Positions 9,219 through 17,441 of a stretch of DNA of 64,000 nucleotides are shown here, piece by piece. How positions within the stretch are numbered: position 1 is the first letter of the stretch; each line of letters opens with the position of its first letter. The notes under the pieces were generated by a model. The model was not told the origin of the DNA. It searched no databases and saw only the letters and a program-made list of their open reading frames with translations. Source of the stretch: Gillisella vitis (GTDB taxonomy: Bacteria; Pseudomonadota; Alphaproteobacteria; Rhizobiales; Rhizobiaceae); NCBI RefSeq assembly GCF_021559775.1, contig NZ_CP056049.1:310001-374000 (forward strand), read 5' to 3'. The translations under genes were made by a program, and so were the position numbers.

Positions 9219-10055
9219 GTGAAATACTTCGTGGAGGAGGATTCGGTCGCTATCGTCAACGCCCGCATGGGTAACGATACGAACCCGAGGTTGGCTGAAA
9301 TCATGTCGGCGCTGGTCAAGCATCTGCATGCCTTCGTCAAGGATACCCGGTTGACCTCTGAGGAGTGGGAGATCGCCATTGGCTTCCTGACCAAGACCGG
9401 CCAGATCTGTACGCAAGAGCGGCAGGAGTTTATTTTGCTATCCGATGTGCTGGGCTGCTCCATGCTGGTGGATGCCATCACCAATCGCCGTCCCAAAGGT
9501 GCCACGGAAAGCACGGTGCTTGGCCCATTCCACGTTGAAAACGCCCCTATTCGCGACCATGGCACTGTGATCAGTCTGGATGGCAAGGGTGAGAGCTGCC
9601 TGTTCGAAGGCCGCATTCTCGACCTTGATCACCAACCGATTGAGGGTGCATGTGTTGATGTCTGGTCGGACAACGCCGATGGCTTCTATGACGTCCAGCA
9701 GCCCGATATCCAGCCGAAATGGAACAATCGTGGCCGGTTCATCACAGGAGCTGATGGCAGCTATCGCTTTGTGGGCATCCGGCCGGTGAGTTACCCGATC
9801 CCTGATGACGGGCCGGTTGGCGCGCTGCTTGAACACCTTGGCCGTCATCCCTGGCGGCCCGCGCATATGCATTACATGATCAGCGCACCCGGCTTTCGCA
9901 AGCTGGTCACCCATACCTTTGTCGGCGGCGATGAATATCTTTCCTCCGATGCGGTGTTCGGGGTGAAGGAAACGCTCGTTGCTCCCTATGAGCGACTTCA
10001 GGATGCTGCAACCCTGTGGCGATCACCTTTTGACTTCGTGCTAACACCAGAATGA
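9219..10055 (+). CDS. Hydroxyquinol 1,2-dioxygenase (intradiol)
   Basis: Intradiol ring-cleavage dioxygenase that would convert hydroxyquinol (benzene-1,2,4-triol) to maleylacetate. The non-haem iron(III) ligands are visible: Tyr157 (GFYDVQ), Tyr192 (VSYPIP), His216 and His218 in RPAHMHY. The N-terminal helical dimerisation domain (about residues 10-100) and TVLGPFHVENAP precede the beta-sandwich. Start is GTG with AAAAGGAG upstream. At 278 aa it fits hydroxyquinol and chlorocatechol dioxygenases; the neighbouring maleylacetate reductase makes hydroxyquinol much the likelier substrate than catechol. It leads a short unit with the tautomerase-like gene. Confidence 0.92.
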   Translation: MKYFVEEDSVAIVNARMGNDTNPRLAEIMSALVKHLHAFVKDTRLTSEEWEIAIGFLTKTGQICTQERQEFILLSDVLGCSMLVDAITNRRPKGATESTVLGPFHVENAPIRDHGTVISLDGKGESCLFEGRILDLDHQPIEGACVDVWSDNADGFYDVQQPDIQPKWNNRGRFITGADGSYRFVGIRPVSYPIPDDGPVGALLEHLGRHPWRPAHMHYMISAPGFRKLVTHTFVGGDEYLSSDAVFGVKETLVAPYERLQDAATLWRSPFDFVLTPE

Positions 10056-10068
10056 AAGTGAGCCGGCG

Positions 10069-10401
10069 GTGCCAAACCTGAAGATATATGTCGACGAAAC
10101 CATTTTCGAGGCATCCCGCGCCAGTCTTCACGAGGCGCTGCCGCGGATCCGGGATCTGCTGTGCGAGGCTTTTCAGGTCGCGCCATCGGCCTGCCAACTG
10201 GCCGTCATCCCGATTGTTGGATTGCCAGACCAGCCTCAACTCAATATCGAACTGCTGATCCTGCCGCATGCCGAGCGCACCGAAGCGGTCGTGCGGGCAG
10301 CGGCAGAAAAGCTGCGTGATCTACTGAATACGGTTACAGGCAAGCGTAGTGCGGTGCGCATCGCTCACCTAGACCCTGTGACCTATGTCGCATTAAAATA
10401 G
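10069..10401 (+). CDS. Tautomerase-superfamily (CHMI-like) protein
   Basis: Small protein of 110 aa starting with GTG, 13 bp after the dioxygenase. Removal of Met would expose Pro at position 1 (MPNLKIYVDE), the catalytic base of the 4-oxalocrotonate tautomerase superfamily. The length suggests two beta-alpha-beta repeats as in 5-carboxymethyl-2-hydroxymuconate isomerase rather than the 60-residue 4-OT form. In this setting it could isomerise the enol product of ring cleavage or a related dienone. The family call rests on the N-terminal Pro pattern and context, so it is less certain than its neighbours. Confidence 0.65.
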   Translation: MPNLKIYVDETIFEASRASLHEALPRIRDLLCEAFQVAPSACQLAVIPIVGLPDQPQLNIELLILPHAERTEAVVRAAAEKLRDLLNTVTGKRSAVRIAHLDPVTYVALK

Positions 10402-10413
10402 CAGCTCACGCGC

Positions 10414-11364
10414 TTAGCCGCGGCGGCGGGTTACTTGCTGCTCATGCTCCATGCGAGTGCTGAGATGTTTGAACTTTTCGGTCACAAACGCGACAAACCG
10501 TTCCAGTGCTGGCGGCGGCATCCGCTCCGTGGCTGTCAGCAATCCCAATTGGCGATCAGGATGCTCAATACGCAGCGGCAGCGCCTGGAGAGGGATAACC
10601 CGCTGGTGGGTAAAGACAACCGAATATGGCAGGACCGTCAGAGAATCCGACCCCAGCACGACGCTGAAAATAGAGGCCAGCGTTCCGCCTGAAAAACTCA
10701 CTTTGAAATCATCGAGCCCGATTGATTTCAAAGATCGTTGCAAATCGCGAAACAGCGGGCTGTCGGGCGGTGGCGCAATCCAGGAATAGGGTTCGATGTC
10801 CGCCAGGGTGATCGCACCGCGCCGCGCCAATGGGTGTGTGGCACTGCCAACAATAACATTGCGGCCAGCCAATAAGGGTGTGAACTGCATGTCAGCCGGG
10901 ATCATATTGGCATGCATCGGAAGGATAGCGAGATCAAGCGCACCGCTGCGTAGGCCGGCAGAAAGATCCTCGAAATAGCCATAGGTCTGGGTGATTTGCA
11001 CATCGGAATGGCGGTTTTGAAATTCCGCCACCATGCCAGCAACCACGCCATCGAAGAAAATTGGCGTTCCGCCCAGACGCAATCGGCCCGCCTGCCCCTG
11101 ACGATAGCGCTGCACCAGACGGCTGGCCTCAAGGTTTTGAGTTCTGATTTTGGCTCCGAGCCGCGCCAGTTGATTGCCAAGCTCCGTTGGGCGCAGAGGC
11201 CGACGCCCGGCCTCAAACAGCGGCGTGCCGATCCGCTCCTCCAAAAGCGCCATGGTGCGCGACACCGATGGCTGCGATTTCCCAAGCGCTTCAGCGCCCT
11301 CCGTCAGGCCGCCCTTTTCGACGATAACCGCCAGGATTTCGAGATGCTCACTGTCTATCTTCAT
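10414..11364 (-). CDS. LysR-family transcriptional regulator of the hydroxyquinol genes
   Basis: LysR-type regulator of 316 aa. The N-terminal winged helix-turn-helix is visible as LTEGAEALGKSQPSVSRTM (about residues 20-38), followed by PLFEAGRRPLRPTELG. The remaining 230 residues are the periplasmic-binding-protein-like effector domain. It converges on the tautomerase gene (12-bp gap) and is divergent from maleylacetate reductase, with a 101-bp shared promoter region, the classic arrangement for a LysR activator of an aromatic pathway. The effector is probably a pathway intermediate, by analogy with other LysR catabolic regulators. Confidence 0.92.
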   Translation of the reverse strand: MKIDSEHLEILAVIVEKGGLTEGAEALGKSQPSVSRTMALLEERIGTPLFEAGRRPLRPTELGNQLARLGAKIRTQNLEASRLVQRYRQGQAGRLRLGGTPIFFDGVVAGMVAEFQNRHSDVQITQTYGYFEDLSAGLRSGALDLAILPMHANMIPADMQFTPLLAGRNVIVGSATHPLARRGAITLADIEPYSWIAPPPDSPLFRDLQRSLKSIGLDDFKVSFSGGTLASIFSVVLGSDSLTVLPYSVVFTHQRVIPLQALPLRIEHPDRQLGLLTATERMPPPALERFVAFVTEKFKHLSTRMEHEQQVTRRRG

Positions 11365-11465
11365 AACAAAAGATTATATTATATCGCCACCTTGCGATCA
11401 ATATCCGCCTTTCACTGATCTATTGTCGCCTTCATAGGAGCCAGACAGTCGGCAGGAGGAGCCCC
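11365..11465. promoter_or_regulatory. Divergent promoter, LysR / maleylacetate reductase
   Basis: 101-bp intergenic region, AT-rich next to the LysR start, GC-richer with a GGAGGAG ribosome-binding site next to the reductase start. TTATATTAT at 11374-11382 recurs upstream of the dioxygenase gene at 9068-9076, a candidate part of the LysR binding site. Confidence 0.45.
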
Positions 11466-12539
11466 ATGTCATATTTCCGCGAAGAGTTTGCGTCGACCTG
11501 GCCGGCATTGCGTGTGCGTTTCGGCGTTGGTGTGCGTCACGATCTGGTCGCAGAGATCACACGGTTGGAATGCCATCGCGCTCTGATCCTGACAACGCCG
11601 GAACAGGCGAATGTCGCGGAAGAGTTCGCGGCCTTGTGTGGCGACCACGCCGCAGGCATTTTCACCCGTGCCCGGATGCACACACCCGTGGATATATCAG
11701 AGGAAGCAACGGCTTATGCCCGCGACATTGGCGCCGATTGTCTGGTCGCCATTGGCGGCGGCTCCACAACCGGCCTTGGCAAGGCCATTGCTTTGCGCAC
11801 TGATCTGCCACAAATCGTTGTTCCAACGACCTATGCGGGCAGTGAAGCAACCGCCATTCTCGGACAGACGGAAAATGGCGTTAAAACCACATTGACCAGC
11901 GCCAAGGTTCAGCCCGAAGTTATTCTCTATGATGCAGAACTGGTGCGCAGCCTGCCCGTTGGCATGACCGTGACCAGCGCGTTGAATGCGATGGCCCATG
12001 CTGCCGAAGGCCTTTATGCGCAAAACCGTACCCCCTTGACCACGCTGATGGCGCTTGAAGGGCTGCGGGCCTTTCGCGATGCCCTGCCCCGTGTTCTGAA
12101 AGATCCGTCCGATCTCAAGGCGCGTGGTGAAACGCTCTATGGCGCATGGTTGTGCGGAACGGTGCTGGGTCAGGTCGGCATGGCACTGCACCACAAGCTC
12201 TGCCACACGCTGGGTGGTAGTTTTGATTTGCCCCATGCTGAAACGCACGCTGTGATCTTGCCGCATGCAATCGCCTACAACAGCGTTGCCGCGCAGGGTG
12301 AATTGCGCCCATTGGCTGAGCTGTTCGGGGGGCAAGAGGCAGGAGCAGCACTTTATGGCTTTGCCCGCACATCGCACGCACCGATGGCGCTGAAAGACCT
12401 TGGATTGAAGGAGAGCGACCTTGATCGGGCAGCCGATCTTGCGGCGCAAAATCCATACTGGAATCCGCGCCCTGTGGAGCGGGTGGCAATAAGGCGGCTT
12501 TTGCAAGCGGCATGGACCGGAGAGCCGCCGGTCGCCTGA
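11466..12539 (+). CDS. Maleylacetate reductase
   Basis: Iron-type alcohol dehydrogenase family enzyme that reduces maleylacetate to 3-oxoadipate with NAD(P)H, linking hydroxyquinol cleavage to central metabolism. The dinucleotide-binding loop GGGSTTGLGK is at residues 97-106, followed by VVPTTYAGSEAT. The C-terminal half carries the conserved histidines in HAAEGLYA, HHKLCHTLGG and LPHAETHAVILPHAIAYN. At 357 aa it fits maleylacetate reductases, which are shorter than ordinary iron-type dehydrogenases. It is followed 28 bp later by the FAD hydroxylase gene, probably in one transcript. Confidence 0.93.
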   Translation: MSYFREEFASTWPALRVRFGVGVRHDLVAEITRLECHRALILTTPEQANVAEEFAALCGDHAAGIFTRARMHTPVDISEEATAYARDIGADCLVAIGGGSTTGLGKAIALRTDLPQIVVPTTYAGSEATAILGQTENGVKTTLTSAKVQPEVILYDAELVRSLPVGMTVTSALNAMAHAAEGLYAQNRTPLTTLMALEGLRAFRDALPRVLKDPSDLKARGETLYGAWLCGTVLGQVGMALHHKLCHTLGGSFDLPHAETHAVILPHAIAYNSVAAQGELRPLAELFGGQEAGAALYGFARTSHAPMALKDLGLKESDLDRAADLAAQNPYWNPRPVERVAIRRLLQAAWTGEPPVA

Positions 12540-12567
12540 CAGAGTTGAAGAGGGAGGAAATTGACAA

Positions 12568-14325
12568 ATGGCAGACATTACAACGGATGTGCTGATTATC
12601 GGCACTGGACCGGCAGGCTCGGCAGCGGCAGCCCTGCTGTCGACCTACGGGATCAACAATATGGTCGTCAACCGCTATCGCTGGTTGGCCAATTCACCAC
12701 GCGCTCACATTACCAACCAGCGTGCCATGGAAGTGCTGCGCGATCTTGGTCGTGATGTGGAGGACGAGGCCTACTTGTTTGCGACGCATCAGGAGCTGAT
12801 GGGCGAAAACATTTTCTGCGAAAGCCTGGCGGGTGAAGAAATTGGTCGCCTGAAAGCATGGGGCAATCATCCCCTGAGCAAGGCTGAACATCTGATGTCG
12901 TCTCCGACGAAGATGAATGACTTGCCGCAAACTTTTATGGAGCCTTTGCTGTTCAAGGCGGCTTGTTCGCGCGGAACTCAAGCGCGCATGTCCACCGAAT
13001 ATCTGCGCCACGAACAAAATGCCGAAGGCGTGTTGACCACCTGCAAAGATCGGCTTTCAGGGCATGAACTGACCATTCAGTCGAAATATCTGATCGGTGC
13101 CGATGGCGCAAAATCGCTGGTGGCTGAGCATGCTGGCCTGCCATTTGAAGGCAAAATGGGTGTCGGCGGCTCGATGAACATCCTGTTCAAGGCCGATCTT
13201 ACCAAATATGTCGCGCATCGCCCTTCGGTTCTCTACTGGGTGATGCAGCCGGGTGCCGATGTCGGCGGCATTGGCATGGGGCTGGTGCGCATGGTGCGCC
13301 CTTGGAATGAATGGCTGATTGTCTGGGGCTATGACATCAACGGGCCTGAGCCGGAAGTGACAGAGGAACTGGCCACCGGCGTGGCACGGCAGCTGATCGG
13401 CGATCCTGATTTGGAAATTGAACTGTTGGCGGCCAACACCTGGACCGTGAACAATTATTACGCCACCCGCACCTCCAATGGCCGCGTGTTCTGTGTTGGC
13501 GACGCCATCCACAGGCATCCGCCATCCAATGGCCTCGGCTCAAACACCTCGATCCAGGATTCCTTCAACCTTGCCTGGAAGCTGGCCATGGTTCTGAAGG
13601 GTCAGGCTGGAGAGGGCCTGCTGGAAAGCTTCAACGTCGAACGCGCACCAATCGCCAAGCAGATCGTGAGCCGCGCCAACCAGTCGATTGGCGAAACCGG
13701 ACCGATTTTCGCAGCACTTGGCATGAGTGAAGGCGTCGATCCAGAGCAGATGCAGAAAAATCTTGAAGCCCGCACGGATGGAACCGAGGCTGCCGAACAG
13801 CAACGCGAGGCCATCCGCAAGGCAATCGCCTTCAAGAAATATGAGTTTGACGCCCATGGCATCGAAATGAACCAGCGTTATCGGTCCGATGCCATCGTCA
13901 CTGACGGGCAGATTGAACCCGATTTCCTGCTGGATGCCGACCTGCATCACCAGCCAACCACTTGGCCGGGTGCACGCCTACCACATGCCTGGCTCTACAA
14001 ACATGTCGGGGGTGCCGAAGTATCAACTCTCGATCTCTGCGGCCATGGCAAATTCACGCTGCTGACGGGCCTGGGTGGAAAAGCCTGGGTTGACGCTGCC
14101 GCAGCGGTGGGCAGCGAATTGGGCATGGAGATCAACGCGCATATGATCGGCCCGCGCCAAACCTATGTCGATCCCACCGGCGACTGGGCGCGGTTGAGCG
14201 AGATCCGCGACACCGGCTGCGTTCTTGTTCGCCCCGACCACCATGTGTGCTGGCGCAGCACGGCAGCAAGTGCTGCACCAACGGACGACTTGCGCCGTGT
14301 GCTGCGGCAGATTTTGGCGCTCTAA
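12568..14325 (+). CDS. FAD-dependent aromatic hydroxylase (resorcinol/phenol hydroxylase type)
   Basis: Class A flavoprotein monooxygenase of 585 aa. The FAD-binding GTGPAG is at residues 12-17, the DG motif is in YLIGADGAKS, and the second FAD motif is VFCVGDAIHRHPPSNGLGSN near residue 310. The C-terminal 150 residues form the thioredoxin-like extension of phenol hydroxylases such as TfdB and MhpA. Located with hydroxyquinol dioxygenase and maleylacetate reductase, it most probably hydroxylates resorcinol, or a substituted dihydroxybenzene, to hydroxyquinol. Unlike two-component resorcinol hydroxylases it needs no separate reductase gene. Substrate remains an inference. Confidence 0.88.
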   Translation: MADITTDVLIIGTGPAGSAAAALLSTYGINNMVVNRYRWLANSPRAHITNQRAMEVLRDLGRDVEDEAYLFATHQELMGENIFCESLAGEEIGRLKAWGNHPLSKAEHLMSSPTKMNDLPQTFMEPLLFKAACSRGTQARMSTEYLRHEQNAEGVLTTCKDRLSGHELTIQSKYLIGADGAKSLVAEHAGLPFEGKMGVGGSMNILFKADLTKYVAHRPSVLYWVMQPGADVGGIGMGLVRMVRPWNEWLIVWGYDINGPEPEVTEELATGVARQLIGDPDLEIELLAANTWTVNNYYATRTSNGRVFCVGDAIHRHPPSNGLGSNTSIQDSFNLAWKLAMVLKGQAGEGLLESFNVERAPIAKQIVSRANQSIGETGPIFAALGMSEGVDPEQMQKNLEARTDGTEAAEQQREAIRKAIAFKKYEFDAHGIEMNQRYRSDAIVTDGQIEPDFLLDADLHHQPTTWPGARLPHAWLYKHVGGAEVSTLDLCGHGKFTLLTGLGGKAWVDAAAAVGSELGMEINAHMIGPRQTYVDPTGDWARLSEIRDTGCVLVRPDHHVCWRSTAASAAPTDDLRRVLRQILAL

Positions 14326-14331
14326 GCCAGC

Positions 14332-14358
14332 AATGGCACCGAGATGATCGGTGCCATT
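14332..14358. terminator. Hairpin after the FAD hydroxylase gene
   Basis: Perfect 10-bp inverted repeat AATGGCACCG / CGGTGCCATT with a 7-base loop, starting 6 bases after the hydroxylase stop codon. No T run follows, so termination efficiency is unclear. It may mark the end of the hydroxyquinol transcript. Confidence 0.55.
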
Positions 14359-14642
14359 CGAATGCCAGTTCATAACCTGATGACATATTTACCACGACGA
14401 TTCAGATCAATTATGTGGTTTCTGGCTGTTAGCTTTTGACCTGGGAAGACGGGAATTGGGGGAGGAGACCCATTTCGAAAGGTGCGTGTGCGTGATGCGC
14501 AGGATCGCTCAACAGTGATCAATGCACTTTTGACCAGATTCCAGAGATGAAAGACGGGTGTGTAGCATTAACGGTCGGCGGATGCGGGCTTTGATGCCGA
14601 CGGCTACCGCATTCAGACAGAGCTCAACGCGCGGGGAGGCGC
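14359..14642. promoter_or_regulatory. Promoter region of the Liv-type importer operon
   Basis: The 284 bp between the hairpin and the binding-protein start presumably hold the importer promoter. A GGGGAGG ribosome-binding site precedes the ATG at 14643. No gene or other strong repeat is visible. Confidence 0.35.
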
Positions 14643-15941
14643 ATGGCAATGGGACGACCGATATTCACCAGACGTGATTTTATCAAGACAACCGCCGTCA
14701 GTGGCGCTGTGCTTGCAACCTCGGGCTTGGCCGCGCCAGCGATTGCCAAGGATGTGGCCATCAAACTTGGCTATGTCAGCCCCCAGACTGGCCCGCTCGC
14801 GGGATTTGGCGAAGCCGACAAGTTTGTCATCGATGCGTTTATGACAGCAACCAAAGCCATGGGCCTCAACTATCAGGTCATCGTCAAGGACAGCCAGTCA
14901 AACCCCAACCGGGCCGCTCAAGTTGCCAAGGAATTGATCGTTGATGACGAAGTCAATTTGATGCTGGTCTCCTCGACGCCTGAAACGACCAATCCGGTCT
15001 CAACCACTTGCGAGGGGGAAGGTGTTGCGTGTATTTCCACTGTCGCACCGTGGCAATCCTGGTTCATCGGTCAGCAAGGCAATCCCTCCGATCCTGCAAG
15101 CTGGAAGCCGTTTAATTATGCCTACCACTTCTTTTGGGGGCTGGAAGATATCATCGCGGTCTACACCGGCATGTGGAGCCAGCTTGCGACCGACAAAAAG
15201 GTCGGCGGCCTGTTTCCCAATGATGGCGACGGCAATGCCTGGGGCGACAAGGTTGTCGGCTTCCCGCCGGTTCTTGAAAAGCTTGGCTATTCACTGACGG
15301 ACACCGGGCGCTACCAGAATCTGACGGATGATTTTTCTGCCCAGATCAACGCCTTCAAGCAGAAGAACACCGATATTCTGACCGGAGTGATGATCCCGCC
15401 GGATCTCACCACATTCTGGAATCAGGCCAAACAGCAGGGATTGAAGCCGAAGATCGCCTCCATCGGCAAAGCGCTGCTGTTTCCGCAAGCCGTGGAAGCG
15501 CTCGGCAATGCCGGTCACAACCTCTCCACGGAAGTCTGGTGGACACCAACGCATCCGTTTAAATCCTCGCTCACCGGCCAAACGTCGGCCCAGGTCGCGG
15601 CGGCCTTTACCAAGGCAACAGGGCGTCCCTGGACGCAGCCGATCGGCTTCGCCCATGCGCTTTTCGAACTCGCCGTCGATGTGATGAAGCGGGCCGAGGA
15701 TGTGAGCGACGCCAACTCTGTAGCCAAAGCGATTGGTGAAACCAAGCTCGACACACTGGTCGGCCCCATTGCCTGGGGAAGCGACAAGCTGCCGCCGTTT
15801 GCCAGCAAGAATGTGGCCAAGACCCCGCTGGTCGGGGGGCAATGGCGGCTCAAGACTGATGGCGGCTATGACCTTGTGGTGGTCGAAAACGGCCTCATTC
15901 CGTCTGTGCCGCTCGGCGGTAAGCTCGAACCTCTCGCGTGA
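14643..15941 (+). CDS. Liv-type ABC transporter substrate-binding protein, Tat signal
   Basis: Periplasmic binding protein of the branched-chain-amino-acid (LivJ/LivK) family, 432 aa. The N-terminus carries a twin-arginine signal, TRRDFIKTTAVSG, then a hydrophobic run ending LAAPAIAK. The mature protein begins with the family-typical IKLGYVSPQTGPLAGFGEAD. In aromatic-degrading bacteria such systems often carry benzoates or phenolic acids, and the position directly after the hydroxyquinol genes suggests uptake of the upstream aromatic substrate (inference). It is separated from the other four genes by a strong hairpin, which would give the binding protein higher expression. Confidence 0.92.
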   Translation: MAMGRPIFTRRDFIKTTAVSGAVLATSGLAAPAIAKDVAIKLGYVSPQTGPLAGFGEADKFVIDAFMTATKAMGLNYQVIVKDSQSNPNRAAQVAKELIVDDEVNLMLVSSTPETTNPVSTTCEGEGVACISTVAPWQSWFIGQQGNPSDPASWKPFNYAYHFFWGLEDIIAVYTGMWSQLATDKKVGGLFPNDGDGNAWGDKVVGFPPVLEKLGYSLTDTGRYQNLTDDFSAQINAFKQKNTDILTGVMIPPDLTTFWNQAKQQGLKPKIASIGKALLFPQAVEALGNAGHNLSTEVWWTPTHPFKSSLTGQTSAQVAAAFTKATGRPWTQPIGFAHALFELAVDVMKRAEDVSDANSVAKAIGETKLDTLVGPIAWGSDKLPPFASKNVAKTPLVGGQWRLKTDGGYDLVVVENGLIPSVPLGGKLEPLA

Positions 15942-15950
15942 GCGCAAGCG

Positions 15951-15983
15951 ACCCGCTCCCACACTGCGGAGCGGGTTCGTTTT
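15951..15983 (+). terminator. Intra-operon hairpin with T-rich tail (attenuating terminator)
   Basis: Inverted repeat ACCCGCTCC / GGAGCGGGT with an 8-base loop, followed by TCGTTTT, lying 10 bases after the binding-protein stop codon and 17 bases before the first ATPase start. This looks like a partial terminator that sets the ratio of binding protein to membrane complex. Confidence 0.75.
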
Positions 15984-15999
15984 CAACAGGAGCCTTTGA

Positions 16000-16719
16000 A
16001 TGCCAATCCTTGAACTGTGTGGCGTGTCGAAATCGTTTGGTGCCATTGTGGTTGCTGACAACATTGATTTTGCTGTGCAGGAGGGCGAGGCGCTGGGCGT
16101 GATTGGACCGAATGGCGCAGGGAAATCCACGTTGTTCAATCTGATCAGCGGCAACCTTTCGGTCGCGTCTGGAACAATCCGGTTTGATGGCCGCGACGTG
16201 ACGACCATGCCGCCCATGCAGCGTTGCTTTGCCGGAATGGGGCGGACTTTCCAGATCCCCCAGCCCTTTGAGCGGCTTACCGTCTTTGAAAATCTCTTGG
16301 TTGCCGGGGCCTTTGGCGGGCAGTCCAGTGAGGCAGAGATGACCGATTTCTGTGCCGACATTCTTGTTGAAACCGGCTTGATTGCCAAAGCCAATGCGCT
16401 TGCAGGCTCGCTGGGCCTTCTGGAGCGCAAGCGGCTGGAACTGGCCCGCGCGCTGGCCACAAAGCCAAAACTGCTGCTTCTGGATGAGATCGCGGGTGGA
16501 TTGACGGAAGGTGAATGTCACCAACTCGTCGCCACCATCAGGAGCGTTCACCAGCGTGGCGTTGCGGTCATCTGGATCGAGCATGTGCTACATGCGCTAA
16601 CGGCAGTGGTGGAGCGCATCCTGGTGCTGAACTTCGGTCGGGTGCTGGGCATTGGCGAACCGCAGGCGATCATGGCCTCGCGCGAGGTTCGAGAAATCTA
16701 TCTGGGTCTGGAGGTATAA
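16000..16719 (+). CDS. Liv-type ABC transporter ATP-binding protein (LivG-like)
   Basis: ATPase of 239 aa. Walker A GPNGAGKST is at residues 36-44, the signature region is the LivG variant GSLGLLERKRLELARAL, and Walker B is LLLLDEIAGGL. AGAGG-type ribosome-binding sequence precedes the ATG. The stop codon overlaps the ATG of the next ATPase gene (TAATG). LivG and LivF together power the importer. Confidence 0.93.
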   Translation: MPILELCGVSKSFGAIVVADNIDFAVQEGEALGVIGPNGAGKSTLFNLISGNLSVASGTIRFDGRDVTTMPPMQRCFAGMGRTFQIPQPFERLTVFENLLVAGAFGGQSSEAEMTDFCADILVETGLIAKANALAGSLGLLERKRLELARALATKPKLLLLDEIAGGLTEGECHQLVATIRSVHQRGVAVIWIEHVLHALTAVVERILVLNFGRVLGIGEPQAIMASREVREIYLGLEV

Positions 16720-17441
16720 TGACCAGTCTGCTCGAAACACGCGGCCTTACGGCATTCTACGGCGACTTTCAGGCTCTGTTCGGCGTCGATCTCAGGCTGG
16801 ATGCCGGAGAAACGATTGCGGTGATTGGGGCCAATGGCGCTGGAAAGTCCACCTTGATGCGTGCCATTGTCGGGGTGCTGGCGTCTGAGCCAGACACCAT
16901 TCTGCACCAAGGCGTGTCCATCGGTGCGTTGGCGGCACCCGATGTGATGGCGCGTGGCATTGCGCTGGTGCCGGAAGGGCGCAAGCTTTTTCCCTCGCTC
17001 ACCGTCGAGGAAAATTTGCTGATCGGCCAATATGGCCGCACGGTCAATGGCCCATGGTCGCTTGCCAACATTTATGAGCTTTTTCCCGTTTTGCAGGAAC
17101 GCCGCCACCAACCTGCGACAGCGCTTTCCGGTGGCCAGCAGCAAATGGTTGCGATTGGCAGGGCGCTGATGTCCAATCCAGAGGTCCTGTTGTGCGATGA
17201 GCTGAGCCTCGGCCTAGCCCCGGTGGTGATCAAGGACATTTATGCCGCATTCCCACGCATCCGCGCCGCAGGTGCTGCGATCATTATTGTCGAACAAGAT
17301 ATTGGCCAGGCGCTGAAACAGGCGGATCGCGTCTATTGCATGATGGAGGGGCGCATCACCCTGACGGGCCGTCCTTCCGATCTCGACCGCAACGACATTC
17401 ATGCCGCGTATTTCGGAGCTGAATCCCATGAACTGGCTTGA
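16719..17441 (+). CDS. Liv-type ABC transporter ATP-binding protein (LivF-like)
   Basis: Second ATPase, 240 aa. Walker A GANGAGKST lies at residues 37-45, the signature ALSGGQQQMVAIGRAL and Walker B LLCDELSLGLAP follow. The frame is open further upstream inside livG, but the ATG at 16719 overlapping the preceding stop gives the family-typical N-terminus MTSLLETRGLTAFYG. Its last codons overlap the start of the first permease gene. Confidence 0.93.
   Translation: MTSLLETRGLTAFYGDFQALFGVDLRLDAGETIAVIGANGAGKSTLMRAIVGVLASEPDTILHQGVSIGALAAPDVMARGIALVPEGRKLFPSLTVEENLLIGQYGRTVNGPWSLANIYELFPVLQERRHQPATALSGGQQQMVAIGRALMSNPEVLLCDELSLGLAPVVIKDIYAAFPRIRAAGAAIIIVEQDIGQALKQADRVYCMMEGRITLTGRPSDLDRNDIHAAYFGAESHELA

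Noticed and set aside
11697..12605. 302-codon open frame on the minus strand
   Set aside because: Antisense to maleylacetate reductase; His/Gln/Cys-rich shadow of a GC-rich gene.
15291..16460. 389-codon open frame on the minus strand
   Set aside because: It lies antisense to the Liv-type binding-protein and ATPase genes, which have clear motifs; composition is Arg/Ser-rich shadow sequence with no family pattern.
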